A stretch of 64,000 bases of DNA from Furcasterigmium furcatum (Eukaryota > Ascomycota > Sordariomycetes > Glomerellales > Plectosphaerellaceae): the NCBI GenBank assembly GCA_001599815.1, contig BCIA01000002.1:3321626-3385625 (forward strand). The letters are read 5' to 3'. The notes beneath the pieces are model-generated. The model had not been told where the DNA came from, did not search any database, and was given only the letters and a program-made list of their open reading frames with translations. Made by a program: the position numbers and the translations under genes. Shown one piece after another: positions 23,401 through 35,510 of this stretch (position 1 is the stretch's first letter; each line of letters begins with the position of its first letter).

Positions 23401-25752
23401 ACCGACAACAGGAGCAAGGCCCATGGATCACGGGCTTCAGTGATCTTTTCCGCGAATGGATCCGAAAGGCAAGGGAGATCTATATCGACTATGCCTCCCA
23501 GTATCCTCATGCATCGTATCTGGTCCGTAAGGAGGCCGATCGAAACATACTCTTTGCCGAATTCCTCGAACGGGTGCGTGGGCACAAGCGGTCCAACAGG
23601 CTGGACTGGACGCACTTCTTGAAGACGCCCATCACGCGGCTCCAACGATACACCTTCCTCCTGCAGACGGTAGAGAAGAACATGATTGGGGATAGCGAGG
23701 AGAAGTCGAATCTGGCGAAAGCCATCTCCGAGATCCACAATGTCACACTCGAGTGTGACGCCAAGGTCGATGAGATGCAGAAGAAGGTGGTCATGATGGA
23801 GCTGAACGCTATGCTCGTTCTGCGCCCGGGTTTTCACTCTGTTCTCAATCTTCATCACCTCGGCAGGGAGCTTCTGATGCAGGGCGATCTGCAAAGAATG
23901 GGCTCCAAGGGTGTGAGATGGGTCGATGCCCATGCCCTTCTGTTCGACCATTACTTCATCCTGGCCAAGCCTATCCAAGCCAGAGATGGCCGTGGCGGCA
24001 AGAAATTTGATGTGTCCAAAGAGGTAAGCACTGCGGCAGATATCGGCGACTCTCCGTGCTAACATGTCACTAGCCCATTCCCATGCCACTACTTTTCCTC
24101 GAGAGCATGGACGACGACCCCATCTCAAAGCAGAAGGGCATCGCCACACCCCTAGCACGCACAGCTGGCGCTGTCGCCTCGGACAGCAGGTTGAACAAGA
24201 TCTCAACTAACGGGAGCGACCGTCCTCCGCTAGAGCATACGACAACTGGTTCATCGATCAGCTCGGGCGTCTCTCGTTTGACGCCCACCATTTCGAATGA
24301 TGCTAAGGACAAGATTCTGTTCCCGTTCAGGATCAAGCATCTGGGCCACGAAACATATACCCTGTTCGCTGCTACCGCTGAAAAGCGAGCGGAGTGGGTG
24401 CAGAAGATCGTTGAAGCCAAGACCAGGCACGCGAAGGCCTGCTTCTCACAGAACGCAGAGCCCTTCAAGCTCCGGGTACTAGCTGATACCGCGTTTGCGT
24501 ATGACTCTGTGTCTGCGATTGGCAAGCATGCTGGAGTTCCGGTCCGGGGCACACCCCTCGACAGGGCCATCCGAGAGCTCGAGAAGGTGTACGGCCCCGG
24601 CCGAGGTCCGTCTCCTGTGTCTAGGGCACAAGTCAACTGCGCAACGGGTTTCACAGCGTACGGAAAGTCCATCATCGCCATCGGAACGGACTATGGCGTC
24701 TATATCTCGGCCACCAGCGACCCCCGCGGCTGGGTTAGGGTAAGGAGGATCTCTCGCAACTCAGAAGCCTTTTGCTGACAACAAGTACACAGACTGTTCA
24801 GGCCAATCGAGTGACGCAGATCACAGTCCTGGAGGAGTTTTCTATCTGCGTGATCATTGCGGACCGCTCTCTGATTTCGTATCCCCTGGATGTGGTTGCG
24901 CCAGTCTCGAACTTCCCAGCCCCAATCAACGACAATCCTAGAAGGGCACCTCAGAGATTGGGCAAGGACGTCGCCTTCTTTGCTTCCGCTAAGATGAAGG
25001 AGCGGATGCTTTTGTTCTACAAGCGCAAGGAGGGAATGCACAACACGTTCAAGGTGCTGGAGCCCGTCTTCCAGAAGGCGACGGAAAAGAAGACTCGCTT
25101 GTTCGGAAGCCGCAAGACCGGCAACGGGACGACCGAATCTTTCCGGGACTACGACGAGTTCTATCTCCCAACGGAGTGTTTCTCCCTCAACATCTTCAAC
25201 AACTACATTTCGGTAGCAACTGCCAAGGGCTTCGAGCTCCTCACCTTGGACAAGAAGCAACCGATGTCGATCCCCGATCTGAAAGTGCCAGCAATCGCCA
25301 ACATCGCCAACCGGGTTCGCGAGCAGAAACCCCTGGGGATGTTCAGGCTGAACGACCAAGAGTTCCTCCTGGTGTACGAGGACTGCGCGGTGTACGTGGA
25401 CAAGCATGGTGACGTGAGTCGCACGCTTGTCATGCAGTATTCGGGCAAACAGAAGAAGGCAAAGGGAGCTTCGATGTATGGCCAATACCTGATTCTCTTC
25501 AACGAGGATTACGTCGAGGTTCGCAATGCGGAGAACGGGCGCCTGCGGCAGATTATCGCTGGCCGGGATGTCAAGTGTCTCGACTACGGGGTGAGGGGGC
25601 CAACTGGCGGCAACAGTGCCACGAGTCAACAGCTCGGCCAAGTTGGAGAAGAATCGAACGGCACGGTCAAGATATCCATGACCCACCCGGAGATATCGGG
25701 CACACAGATCGTCCTAGAGATGGTTCTGAACGACGGCCATACGGAGACATGA
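20490..25752 (+). CDS. ROM2: Rho1 guanine nucleotide exchange factor, ROM2 type
   Basis: Activates Rho1 at the cell cortex in the cell wall integrity pathway by exchanging GDP for GTP. Three exons (20490..24023, 24074..24739, 24793..25752) join with all phases zero to 1719 residues. Residues 1 to about 700 are disordered, rich in Ser, Pro, Gln, Tyr and Asn. A DEP-like domain lies at about 740-860 (opens RICEEPWALSGIAAWVREM). The DH domain is at about 900-1100, with ITSEEGYMNQLEVLRVLY and the helix LKTPITRLQRYTFLLQTVEK. A PH domain follows, interrupted by a Ser/Thr-rich insert and intron 1 (LFPFRIKHLGHETYTLFAAT), then a citron homology domain from about 1365 to 1700 (FTAYGKSIIAIGTDYGVYIS). This is the standard fungal ROM1/ROM2 order. 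The next gene starts about 770 bases downstream on the same strand. Confidence 0.94.
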
Positions 25753-26522
25753 GCGACCAATGTCGGGAGATGACGATTTCGACGAGGCGGAGGTAGTGCA
25801 ACCGTGGCACGGAGATGTCACAGGGACATATGTGGACGCGGCGGAGGCGGACGACATCAACGCATGTGTTATGATGCGATACGAGATCACGGCTATTGAT
25901 GCAGGGCGGCGAAGCTGTTTCCCACGTACAACGACTCTTTTTCGAGAAGCAGGGGCAACTGGGCGGCGGGAGTCCAGTCGCTTGGGACATGTTTCCTGAT
26001 CCCGGGCCATGACGTCCTGGTGTGGACTAATTTTGGATGATCTCTGTTTATTTTCCCTGGCCGGGAGTCTTTCGCAGTAACGGCAGAGGAGGAGGTTTCT
26101 ACGGAAACTCTCATCGCACGGCGTTCAGGGCAGATCTTAAGAGGCCAATGTCAACCATTTTTGCGGCGGTTCCTTGTTCCTGAGTACGCACCTTGGAGAT
26201 CCTGTGAGAACCCGCGTAATGGGCTGGGCAGTCCCGACTAGGACTACTGCACTCTTGGGAGACAAGGAGGTGGGTGAAGTCGGATTCTCCTCGCCCAGTT
26301 ACGTAGATCATACCTCTTGGAATCTGTCTGCCTAACGAATTGCATGTCATTGTCTTACGGTTCTTACTAATTTCTGACGACCAGGGGCCGACTGACTCTC
26401 CACCCCTCAACCAGGGACTCTGGCAGCTCGCAACCAGCGCCTATAAATGCAAGAGGCCGGCCATCACGGCATCGTTCTGCAAACACCGCAGCTGTCGTAC
26501 GCTTCACCGCCCGTTGTCGACA
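25753..26522. other. Spacer with promoter of the serine hydrolase
   Basis: Holds the 3' region of the Rho GEF gene and the promoter of the serine hydrolase, including the TATA box listed separately. No other coding sequence is supported. Confidence 0.45.
26442..26448 (+). promoter_or_regulatory. TATA box of the serine hydrolase gene
   Basis: TATAAAT, about 80 bases upstream of the ATG at 26523. Position and sequence fit a core promoter element. Confidence 0.5.
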
Positions 26523-28681
26523 ATGCGCGTATCTACACATCTCCTCCCGGCCCTCGCGGCCCTCTTCGCCGGAGTCGATGCAAGACCCCGCGAGTGCCCA
26601 CCACTTGGTCCGGTGCTGCCAGCCCCCCGCAACCCGAGTGCTCACCCCCTCGTCCAGGCCACCGTGCAAGCTATCCTGGCGGCCCTCCCCGCGCAGCTCG
26701 GCGTGTTCAACCACTCGGCCGTGTCGCTGGGCGTTCGGTCCATTCACGAAGATGGCCCACCGCTGCTGGACTTTCACTACACCCCGCCAGACCAGGAGGC
26801 GAAGCCGGTCACCTCTGAGACGGTGTATCGCATTGGCAGTGTGACGAAGGTGTTTGCCGTTCTTGCGGCGCTGCAGCTCGCCGAGCAGGGGGTGCTGAGG
26901 ATGGATGATCCTGTTGGCAAGGTACGTTCTCCCCGAGTCCATTTCCTTCTGGTTGTCTCGTGAGTTCTGCGACATGTCTCTGCACCTCGGACACGACGAG
27001 GAGCTCCAAATACCTTTACATAAGGCGATCACTGACTCCGGAGGTTGGTAGTGGGTGAAGGAATTGAAGGGAGGGGATTGGGATGACGAGGATGCGTTAG
27101 ATGCCGTGAATTGGGAGGAGGTGACTGTTGACTCTGTCGCCTCCCATATATCGGGTATCGGAGCGGACCGTGAGTCTACCCCTATTCTACTCCTTGAGAG
27201 GATGACGAGGCTCATTATGAGGCAGTTTTCCTGGATTTTGCGGCATTCCCGGGGCATTGGGAGGAGATGGGACTCCCCAAGATCCCTAAGGATGCGAAGA
27301 GGCCTGATTGCTCTGGCTTTGGAGGCACGAAACCTTGCAAACGGGAAGGTGAGTTTCTCGCCTTACGACGGGCGAGCCAAAGCGATGCTGATGAGGGATT
27401 TCAGATCTCACCGAGGCTTTCACGCATCATCGACCACCTATCTATCCTCCCTACGCTGCACCGGTATACTCGAATATCGGCACGTCCATTGTTGGCCTCG
27501 TGGTTGAGGAGGCATCGGGAAACGACTTTGAGGATGTTATTCGGTCTTCCATCTACGAGCCTGCGGGTATGAAGAAGACGACCATGAGCACCCCTGTCGA
27601 TAACGAGGACTTGTTCATCCCGACGAACGGCACGGCCTGGGAGATCGACATTGGCGTCTACGGACCGTAAGTCTTCATCACTGTTCATCCACATATACGA
27701 GGGCACGTGTCCGAGTCTGATTGTCAATGTAGAGCCGGTTCCATGAACTCCAACACGGAGGACCTGCTTTCCTTCATGACCGCCGTCTTGAAGAACAAGC
27801 TTCTTTCGCCGACAGGAACACGCAAGTGGTTCAAGCCTTCGACATTCACCGCTGGCTGGGCCGCCACCGTCGGAGCGCCGTTTGAGAGCTACCGCGTCGA
27901 CGGCTTGACGGCAGATGGGCGCATCATCGACATCATCACCAAGGGGGGAGACATCATCGACTACCACAGCAACATTGCCATGATACCGGAGTTCGGCCTC
28001 GCGGTGTCAGTGCTGGCAGCAGGCTCCGAGACATCTGCACTGTTCCCGGGGATGCTCTTGTCGGGCCTGCTCAGGCCCCTCATCCCGGCCATCAACCAGG
28101 CCGCTAAGGACGAGGCACGCCAGCGTTTCGTGGGCAGGTATGTCGACGAGGCGAGTAACTCCTCGCTCGAGGTGTCCATGGACGAGGGCCCGGGCCTGGT
28201 CCTGAAGAACTGGGTGATGAGGGGCTACGAAGTGCTCCCCAACCTGGACCGGTACGACATCCTCGATCCCAACAAGGAGAACGTCAAGCCTAGGTTCTCG
28301 TCCGTGAGGCTGTATCCGACCGGCCTCGAGAAGAAGAGGAGAGCGGCGTGGCGGGCTGCCCTGCCGGCGCTCGATGACGAGCAGGCTGAGCTGGTGGACA
28401 AGGCGGTGATCTGGAAGGACGCACACTGCATCCAGTGGTTGTCCACGGATCGCAAGACGTACAACTACCTCTCCCTGGACCACTTTGAGTTTGTCTTTGG
28501 CGAGGACGGATGGGAGGCAACCGGGATCAAGGCGAGGGGGTTCGATGTGGACTTGGCCAAGGCCATCGAGGGGGATGCGAGCCGGCCAGAGGACAACACC
28601 GCGTCCGCAACGGAGGAGCAGATCATTGCAGACAACCAGAAGCCCCTGGAGATGGAGACGGTGGACAACCAGGATTTGTAG
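26523..28681 (+). CDS. Secreted beta-lactamase-like serine hydrolase
   Basis: Penicillin-binding-protein/class C beta-lactamase fold enzyme. Five exons (26523..26921, 27052..27169, 27226..27348, 27405..27666, 27733..28681) join to 616 residues. An N-terminal signal peptide is evident (MRVSTHLLPALAALFAGVDA, probable cut after it). Catalytic motifs are S106-V-T-K109 (SxxK), with general-base partner Y235-S-N237 (YxN) and a later GGDIIDYHS in the position of the third motif. The C-terminal part beyond about 450 matches the extra domain seen in fungal ARB_00930-like proteins, which makes the protein longer than bacterial relatives. Substrates of these fungal enzymes are mostly unknown; ester, amide or D-peptide hydrolysis are possible. 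The gene has a TATA box. Exon 3 boundaries are the least certain. Confidence 0.87.
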
Positions 28682-29186
28682 TGCTACAGACAGATACACA
28701 CGTATGTAGGGATATGCGGTGTGTCGTCAAGGTGTAAGTTAGTCGGTAATCCAATCTTGTGAGCGCATCTTGGTGCTATTTTTGGGTGGAGGAACCCGCG
28801 GACGTGACACCATCGGGCCCAGAATGGCAAGTCGCCCACTGGCAGTGGCAGTGCATCCCGCCGGGCCTGAACCGTCCACGGCCCCTGGCACCTAAACCCC
28901 ACTAAGCTTAAACCTGCCGCTAGCACATCAGCCCCTGAGAGATGCCAATCACAGGCAGGTCCGTCAAGGCCTCCAGCAAATGAGCCCGCCACTTCCAAGG
29001 TTCCAGCTGTAAGGCTGAACTGGAAGTCCCTCCCACCGTCTGCCCGGTCTGGTTTGGACTGGAAATCTCTCCGAGGGGTCCAGCTTTCACCACCTCGAGA
29101 CTTTCCACCCTCTCCACGACACCTGGTCCCCGTCACGAAGCGCAGCGACTGCTCATCGGAAGTCTGCGGACGGAGCAGGAGTCAAG
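28682..29186. other. Short spacer between two plus-strand genes
   Basis: About 500 bases containing the serine hydrolase 3' end and the promoter of the Pro/Gln-rich gene. No coding sequence is supported. Confidence 0.4.
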
Positions 29187-31412
29187 ATGAGCTCCGGCCA
29201 AGGTTATCAGTACGCCCCGTACCGTCCGCAGCAACAGCAGCAGCAGTACCAGCAACAGCAACAGCAACAATACCACCAGCACCAGCAACAGCATCCGCAA
29301 CACCTCTACCAACACCACCACCAGCAACCGCCGGCACACGTTGCCACACCGCCCGTCCAGCAGACCTTCCTCGCCGAGCTCGAAGCCCCTGATATCCCCG
29401 CCTCGACAAAGCCTACCACTCCTTATCCTCAGGATGGAGACGTCGACGGAATGCCCACCGCGCCGGCCCTGACCGCGGCTGAGACCGCCTCCAAGCCGAG
29501 ACCGAGCCCAGCCGTGACGGACAGCCAACCCGTCCAGGCCAACCCCTGGGGCTTCTTCCTGCCAGACGAAGAAGACTTGAAGTCCAGCCAGCCAAAACAA
29601 GAGGATGAGGGGCAGACGGGAGCACCTGGCGGACCGGGAGATGTTCCCGAAGGGCTTCAGGTCAAGCCATTGAGGATCGTCAAGACGGGGGCGAACAGGC
29701 AGAGCCAGGGCTCGATCGACGGGCAGGGACAACAGGACCTACAGGACGTAAAGCCGGAGACTGTCCCTGCCGGGCAAGATTCGGACCCGGTTCCAGTCCC
29801 TCTGCCTCTGAAACTGGGACGCAAACCGGACACTGATAGTGCTGCTGCTGCCTCACCCGTGGGACCAGCCAAGCCTCCCTCGCCAACTCAATATGTTGCC
29901 TATCGACCCCCAGGCGCTACATCTCCAGGTGCTTTGTCGCCGACAACGTCCCACTCGATGCAGAACCAGCCGGCAGGACGCCTCTCGCCATCCTCGGCTG
30001 CTCACAGCCCCATCCAACCAGCGGGTTCTATCATTCTTCCATACCGCCCTCCCTCCGCCGGTCCACCTCCCGGAGCCATGCCACCCCCCGGATCCCGGCC
30101 GCCGCCACCGCCGTCGCCAAGCCCGGGTTCGCCCAGCCCACACGTACATCATCCGGCGCCGTCTCCAGGGCCTCACTCACCCTCGGCAACGATTCCGCCG
30201 GTGCAACAGCCGCAGTATGCGCCGGCGATAGTACCTCAGACACCAGCCAGCCCAACTGTGCCCATACCGCAGCCTCAGTATGCGTCTACTCCTTCGTCAC
30301 CTCATCCACCCTACCCGCAGCCTTCTACAACACCCCTATATGCCGCTCCGCAGACTCCCAGCCCTTACTTCGTGCCGCAGCCGACGTATGCTTCCCCGAG
30401 CCCTCCTGTTGCTGGACCCTCGACCCGGCCTGCTGGCTCACCTGGCCCTCCTCACCCGTCTTCTAGCACAAACACAAGACCTCCATCATCACCGGCTCCA
30501 GCACAGCAAATCCCACCACCGCCAACCTCGGCGCCGCCAGCTCCAGGCTCAAAGGCTAGCATTGCGGTACAGGACACCCCGGTACTCGAGGAGCCACCTC
30601 CGCCATACGAGCAAGCAGTTGCCTCGGATCCCCCCTTGACGGCCACGCCGCCAACTCAGCAGACACAACAACATCAACTGCCGCCGCCGCCGCCGCCGCC
30701 TCCTCTTCAACAGCAGCATCAGCAGCATCAGCATCAGCAACAGCCACCGACGGCATCTTCGGGGACACCCTTCGCCGTACCGCCTATCTCGGCCATGCCC
30801 ACGGGACAGGTCACACCAAACGTCCCACGACCGTCCCTCGTACCCCCTCCCCTGCCGCCGCGCAACCCCTCTCAGCACAATCCATCAACATATACCCCAC
30901 CTGCCAGTGGCTCGTCCTTCGCGGCTCCCCCCGGCTCCTCCCAATGCAAGCCCGAATCGAAGATGTTCGGCAGCTCGACGGCCAAGAAGTGGTTCGACAA
31001 GACCAACGAGGTCATCGACCAGAACGTGACCACCTCCCGGCGGTGGTGGGACCAGACCGCCCAGGTTATCGATCACACGGTGAATCCCTACCTCGGGGAC
31101 CCGAGATACAACCCCTGGGCCCGGCCGCCACCCTCGTTCGGCATGCAGCAGCAGCAGCACCGCGGCTTCGGCCCGCCAGTTCCTGGCCAGCCGATGCCGC
31201 CCCCGAGCGGGTACGGATATCCGCCGCAGCGTGAGTTGGTCCCGGGCTCCTGACAAGAGCAGGCCGTCGTCGTCTGGTTGCGAGGCTGGCTAACATCATA
31301 TGCAGCTATGTATCTTCCTGGTTCGCCTCATCCGGGCCAGGGGCCGCCACCGCCTGGTCCATACGGTCCTTACGGACAACAGGGGCCAGCAGGCGCTCAG
31401 GGACACCCATGA
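29187..31412 (+). CDS. Pro/Gln-rich protein with C-terminal tandem Trp repeat
   Basis: I do not recognise a named family. Two exons (29187..31230, 31306..31412) join to 716 residues; intron 1 has donor GTGAGT, branch GCTAAC and acceptor TGCAG. Residues about 5-50 are Gln/His-rich, and most of the rest up to 590 is Pro, Ser and Thr with many PPP runs, so it should be disordered. The only ordered-looking part is 595-655: a duplicated 15-residue unit at 600-614 and 618-632 on an exact 18-residue period, followed by NPYLGDPRYNPWARPPP. The tail is Gly/Pro/Tyr-rich (GPPPPGPYGPYGQQGP). Many PPxY-like and PxxP motifs suggest WW or SH3 partners. It could be an actin- or endocytosis-linked adaptor, but this is inference. 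Confidence 0.75.
29229..29330 (+). repeat. Polyglutamine/histidine-coding CAG/CAA tract
   Basis: Imperfect CAG/CAA/CAC triplet run coding for a Gln/His-rich stretch near the N-terminus of the Pro/Gln-rich protein. The mixed codons make it less prone to slippage than a pure CAG run. Confidence 0.75.
30681..30703 (+). repeat. CCG triplet run (polyproline)
   Basis: Pure CCG repeats inside the Pro/Gln-rich protein gene, coding for a proline run, followed by CAG/CAT triplets coding for Gln and His to about 30746. A likely length-variable site between strains. Confidence 0.75.
30984..31082 (+). repeat. Codon-level tandem repeat, 18-residue period
   Basis: Encodes residues 600-632 of the Pro/Gln-rich protein. 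Two units follow one consensus: basic, basic, W, W/F, D, K/Q, T, N/A, E/Q, V, I, D, Q/H, N/T, V. Matching residues sit exactly 18 apart, equal to five turns of an alpha helix, so the two Trp clusters and two VID groups would fall on the same faces of one helix. Confidence 0.8.
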
Positions 31413-31643
31413 AGATGAGGATGAGGACCGGCGTGGGGTTTTCTGGTCTACCACGAGGATCTGTATTCATCTACGAGCGAGCGCATTGTATTTCTGCATC
31501 CTTGCGGACATCTGGCTATATTACTTAGAACAGACAGCATGGTATTTTCCTCACCTTAGTTCCAGGTTTGTAACGAGCAAGAGTCTCTAGTCCGGGCTCA
31601 TTTGAGCTCATGCGTATGTGCGGTTTCTGAGGGTTGGGTTAAG

Positions 31644-31649
31644 AATAAA
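31644..31649 (+). terminator. Possible poly(A) signal
   Basis: AATAAA, 232 bases after the stop codon of the Pro/Gln-rich gene, followed by an A run. Fungal poly(A) signals are loose, so this is only a candidate. Confidence 0.35.
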
Positions 31650-32483
31650 AAAAGCCTCAGCAATCTCGAACTCGAGACACACCAGCGGAACATCTCAAAC
31701 AAAGCGGCAGTGTTGTTTATCAATTGCGCCTCACTCATTGTTGCTTGTTCACCAGTGGTGGCTGATCGATTTTGGAATTGTGGCTTGACCTCAAAGCAGG
31801 CATGGGTCGAAATCAAAAGCCGGCCGTCGACCAGCAAGGGATCGGCACCATTGCGCAGCCCTGGCTGGAGCTGTGATAGGGCAGAGCCCATCTTCCAACA
31901 TTCCAGAGAGCTCATTTACGGTTACGGAGCTCTCCATCCAGTGCACGCTGATCGATCGACATATTGGTCGGTGAGCATCCGTTTTGAGGTCACAAGCGGC
32001 TGATCCATCTCAAAGGCCCTTGGGACGGCGAGATCTAGCCCGCTCCCAGCTGCGTCTCGAAGGGAGGATGACCACCAGCCCAGAGCACGGCAGCGCAGAT
32101 CATCGCCGGATACATCAAAGAGGGTGCCCCTCGACTGTCACCTCCGAGGCAGCGGCAGGCCCGAGGCGATCGGCAACGGCCCATTCTGGGCTACAGGATC
32201 AGAAGGTTCGCCTCTTGGCCTCCTCTTGTTGGTTGTGTGTGGTAAGTTCGACGGCGGTCTGGGCTTGGCCCGCGGGACGCTCGGCCGGCAAGGGAGGCGA
32301 AGGGTTCCTGGCGGGCTGACAGGCGTTCCAAGGCCCAAGAAGGGGAATTGTCTGTCGGGGCAATGTCGCCGCCGGGAGGAGATGGAGGATTTTGCCCGCA
32401 GATCAGCAGAGCCTGTGGGCGAGTGAGCAGCAAGGCAGGGAATGTAATTGCCGCGTTTGCCATACGGAGCACGAAGGAGCGCG

Positions 32484-32506
32484 TCGGTCGGTTGGTCGGT
32501 CGGTCG
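32484..32506. repeat. GGTC-type short tandem repeat
   Basis: Five near-perfect GGTC/GGTT units in non-coding DNA upstream of casein kinase I. No function is visible. Confidence 0.6.
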
Positions 32507-35500
32507 ACGTGGAGTGATGTGATGCCGCGGAGCTCGTGACTCTTGTGTGGACAGGTTTGGCAGGTCACGAGGGCGGCCGCGGCGCGGGGTAGTGAAGCGG
32601 TATCAATCAGTAATTATGTGCTGTACTCTGACAGGCATACTCACTACCAGCCAGGCACTTACCGCCAGTCAAGCCGACTATTATTAGCTTGCCTCGGTGA
32701 AGGGTAAGGGGGGTTGGCATCATATGCGAGTGGCCGTGTAAGTTACTGAGATCTCTCCCGCGGGCGGGTGAGTGCTTGAGGCGTTTATCTGATGTAATCC
32801 TGCCCATACAGCCGAACTCGTCGACAAAGACCCTTTGAGGTGTCCAGGCCCTCCCTCGCTCTCATTTCTGAGCGGACGAGTAGGCAAGCAAAGCACTCAT
32901 CAGGGCCCCTGGCGCTGGCTCTCAGATCAGGTTTTCGTCCACGACGCGAGTCGCCGGCCGACACCAACACGGGAGGCGAACTTGGAGCGCCGCCATTCGG
33001 CATCTCCCCCGACGCGATTCGCCCTTGTGGCGGATGAGGATGAGGGGGGCGCATTTACGCGCCCTTTGGCTGGCTCTTGTCCATCCGTGGCTTTCCCAGA
33101 ATCTGCTGGCCTGGTCAGCTCTACATGCTCATACTCCCAGGGCCGCGGACCACTGCGTTGTCGGGCGACGAGTGAGAGACGCGAGCCAGGATCATTTGAT
33201 AATTATACCAGCCAGCCTGGATTGTTGCTGCCTGACCGACCCACGGAGCACCAGTAATAGTTGACGCTGCTATGTGCTCAACAGCAGAGACAGCCGGCTT
33301 CATTCAAGTGTCGAACATGTCGTCAGTGGCAGTGGCAGCCAGAGACAAGCACCTAGCGAGCAGTCCGGCCGGTTCGGCGTGGGCGAGGCAGGTTCAGATC
33401 GTCGTTGCGACCGGCTCGGCTGGACTGGATGGCATCCCCGACTGATATCCGGGGTCCGCCGAAACGGTCGGAGATATACCGACTCAGGTCACGACCGCTT
33501 CCATACTCCCGGGCCATGGTCAGTGCTGCTATCGGCAGGCAGGACAGGCAGGCAATGGAGACAAACCCCGCCAAGTCAGGGCATGATGCATGGATGATTG
33601 CGAGGCAATCAAGTAATTAAGGAGTCCTAGGGGACGGCATCATGCCGCCGCTGATTAGCCCCAAACTGCGATGCAAGCAAGCATCCGATCCCCAATGGTC
33701 TGGTCCGAACAGGCGGTGAGGGACCAAAAGAAACTCTTGACTTCAACAACAACAACAACTGGTTAAGTGAGTGCTGAAGTGTCCCTCGGCTCTGGTTGCC
33801 GGTGGCACAAAAGTCCATGTCCCGGGTGGCATTTGTGTGTTCCGAAAGGGGAAGGCAGCTGTAAGGCGCCCGTCCATGGGTGTAACGGAATTTCGGTGAG
33901 TTCCAGGCGCCCTTTTTGCATTGGGCTTGTTTGATTGACGGTGGTCAAAGCCCTTCGGGCGCCGGACATCTGCTGACGAAGGGGACGCCCTTCCGCTCCG
34001 AGATCCGAGAGGAGCTCACAATGTCGTTGTTGCGTGACTCGGTGCTACGCCGGTAGCGAGTAGGACAGACGGGAAAGAGTTTGAGTTTTCCAGGGTCCTG
34101 TTCCCCGGTTTTCGCGCGCCCTTTTGCCCCCATCCCGGCGGCTCCAGGGATAGCGTCATGTTGATTTCATAGTCGGCCGGGATTTGGAGGTGGCATCTGA
34201 GGCCTGATGAGCTATCCGGTCATGGCCAGGACCATGCATAGGTATACAGAGCAGACAGTACATGCGTACACCTCACGAACCAAGGGGCTGGCTTTGCATG
34301 AGGTGGTCCGGACGAATTGAATCATACCCGGGGCGACTGACAGGAATCGGCCGATGATGCATGGACGGGAATGCCGAGTTGAAGGATGGAAGAATGTAGG
34401 AAGGTCTTGAGGCAGCGACGGACATGGCCAGTGCGTGGACCACAGGCCACGAGAAGGTCGTGAGTTGAGGTGCCCGGTCTTGGCTGCCTCTCTCCACTCC
34501 ACTTTGGGCTGCGGCGACCAAGGGCGCCAAGACAACTTGCACCCGAGCGACAGCGCTTCCCCTTGTTGTCTTTGGAGGCTCCAGGCGCTCTCGGGGCCGG
34601 CCCAGCCCACTGCTGCCCACTGAGCGCCCTCCCGTCAGTCCCCTCTCCCTGCCCGCCCCGGGCGCCTGGCCAGCCCATCGTGGCCGTAAACGGCCCTGCC
34701 CGGGCTCCTGCTGTGAGTGAGGTGAGTTGGTGAGGTGAGGTGTGCTGTGTCAGCCCCGGCCCCTTCCCTTTCCAAAAACCGACTGCACTCAACCCTTCGC
34801 TCCCCCTTCCCTCTTTCCCTTCTTGCACCACCACTACACATATCCATCCACACCCACCACCCACCAAGGCCTCCAGGTTCGTCCCTCAACCCCGTCCCTT
34901 TCCTGCTACGAGTCTCTCCTCTTCTCACGTCTCCGACCGTGACGGCTTCGTGCAAACTCTTTCCTCCTCCGACCTCCTCGAGACTCGCACACACCCTTCG
35001 TCGATCCATCTCTAACCTCCACACCAGCCAGTTTTCCCGCCTTCCGTTCCCTGGTCGGCGCCTCACCGGTTCCGTTTTCGTGAGCCTCATTAATCACCAC
35101 GTCGGCCCGTCTTGCACAGGACATATCCCGACAACAATCCGGCATCAGGTACGTCCGTCTGCTTTTCAATCTGCCCAGCTTCTGCTCGGCTCCCTTTATG
35201 CCTCATTCCTCCCTGTTGGGGCGTGGCCTTGGGCATCCACGTGAAGCAAGCACACCACCTGGCAGCCTCGAAGGCTGTGCGGCTGGCCTGCAGTCAGAGT
35301 CCATGATTCACCGGGCCATAATCCTGACCCGAATCCCGGCTCCTTCATCATCTTGCCGTCAATTCAATTAATTCCTCTTTCGACCAAGCTGACTTTTCCT
35401 CCCAGCATCATCAGGCTGTGCCGCGAACCTCGATTCACCCACACAACGCCACACCACAACCAAAGCCGCCGTCCTTGCAGGAACGGTAGCACCCGAAACA

Positions 35501-35510
35501 CCTGCCCAAC

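Larger units (their letters stand above)
31413..35510. other. 4.1 kb spacer upstream of casein kinase I
   Basis: The longest stretch without a supported gene. A possible poly(A) signal of the preceding gene is at 31644. The middle has many short tandem tracts (GGTC repeats at 32484-32506, GGCAGGCAGGACAGGCAGGC around 33535-33554, ACA repeats near 33747-33762). From about 34740 to 35510 the plus strand becomes strongly pyrimidine-rich, as in the long leaders of highly expressed fungal signalling genes, so the casein kinase transcript probably begins there. Open frames in this spacer are short and without family features. Confidence 0.45.

Noticed and set aside
22668..24206. 512-codon antisense frame over the Rho GEF
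   Set aside because: Lies opposite the DEP-DH-PH coding region and has no recognisable motif.
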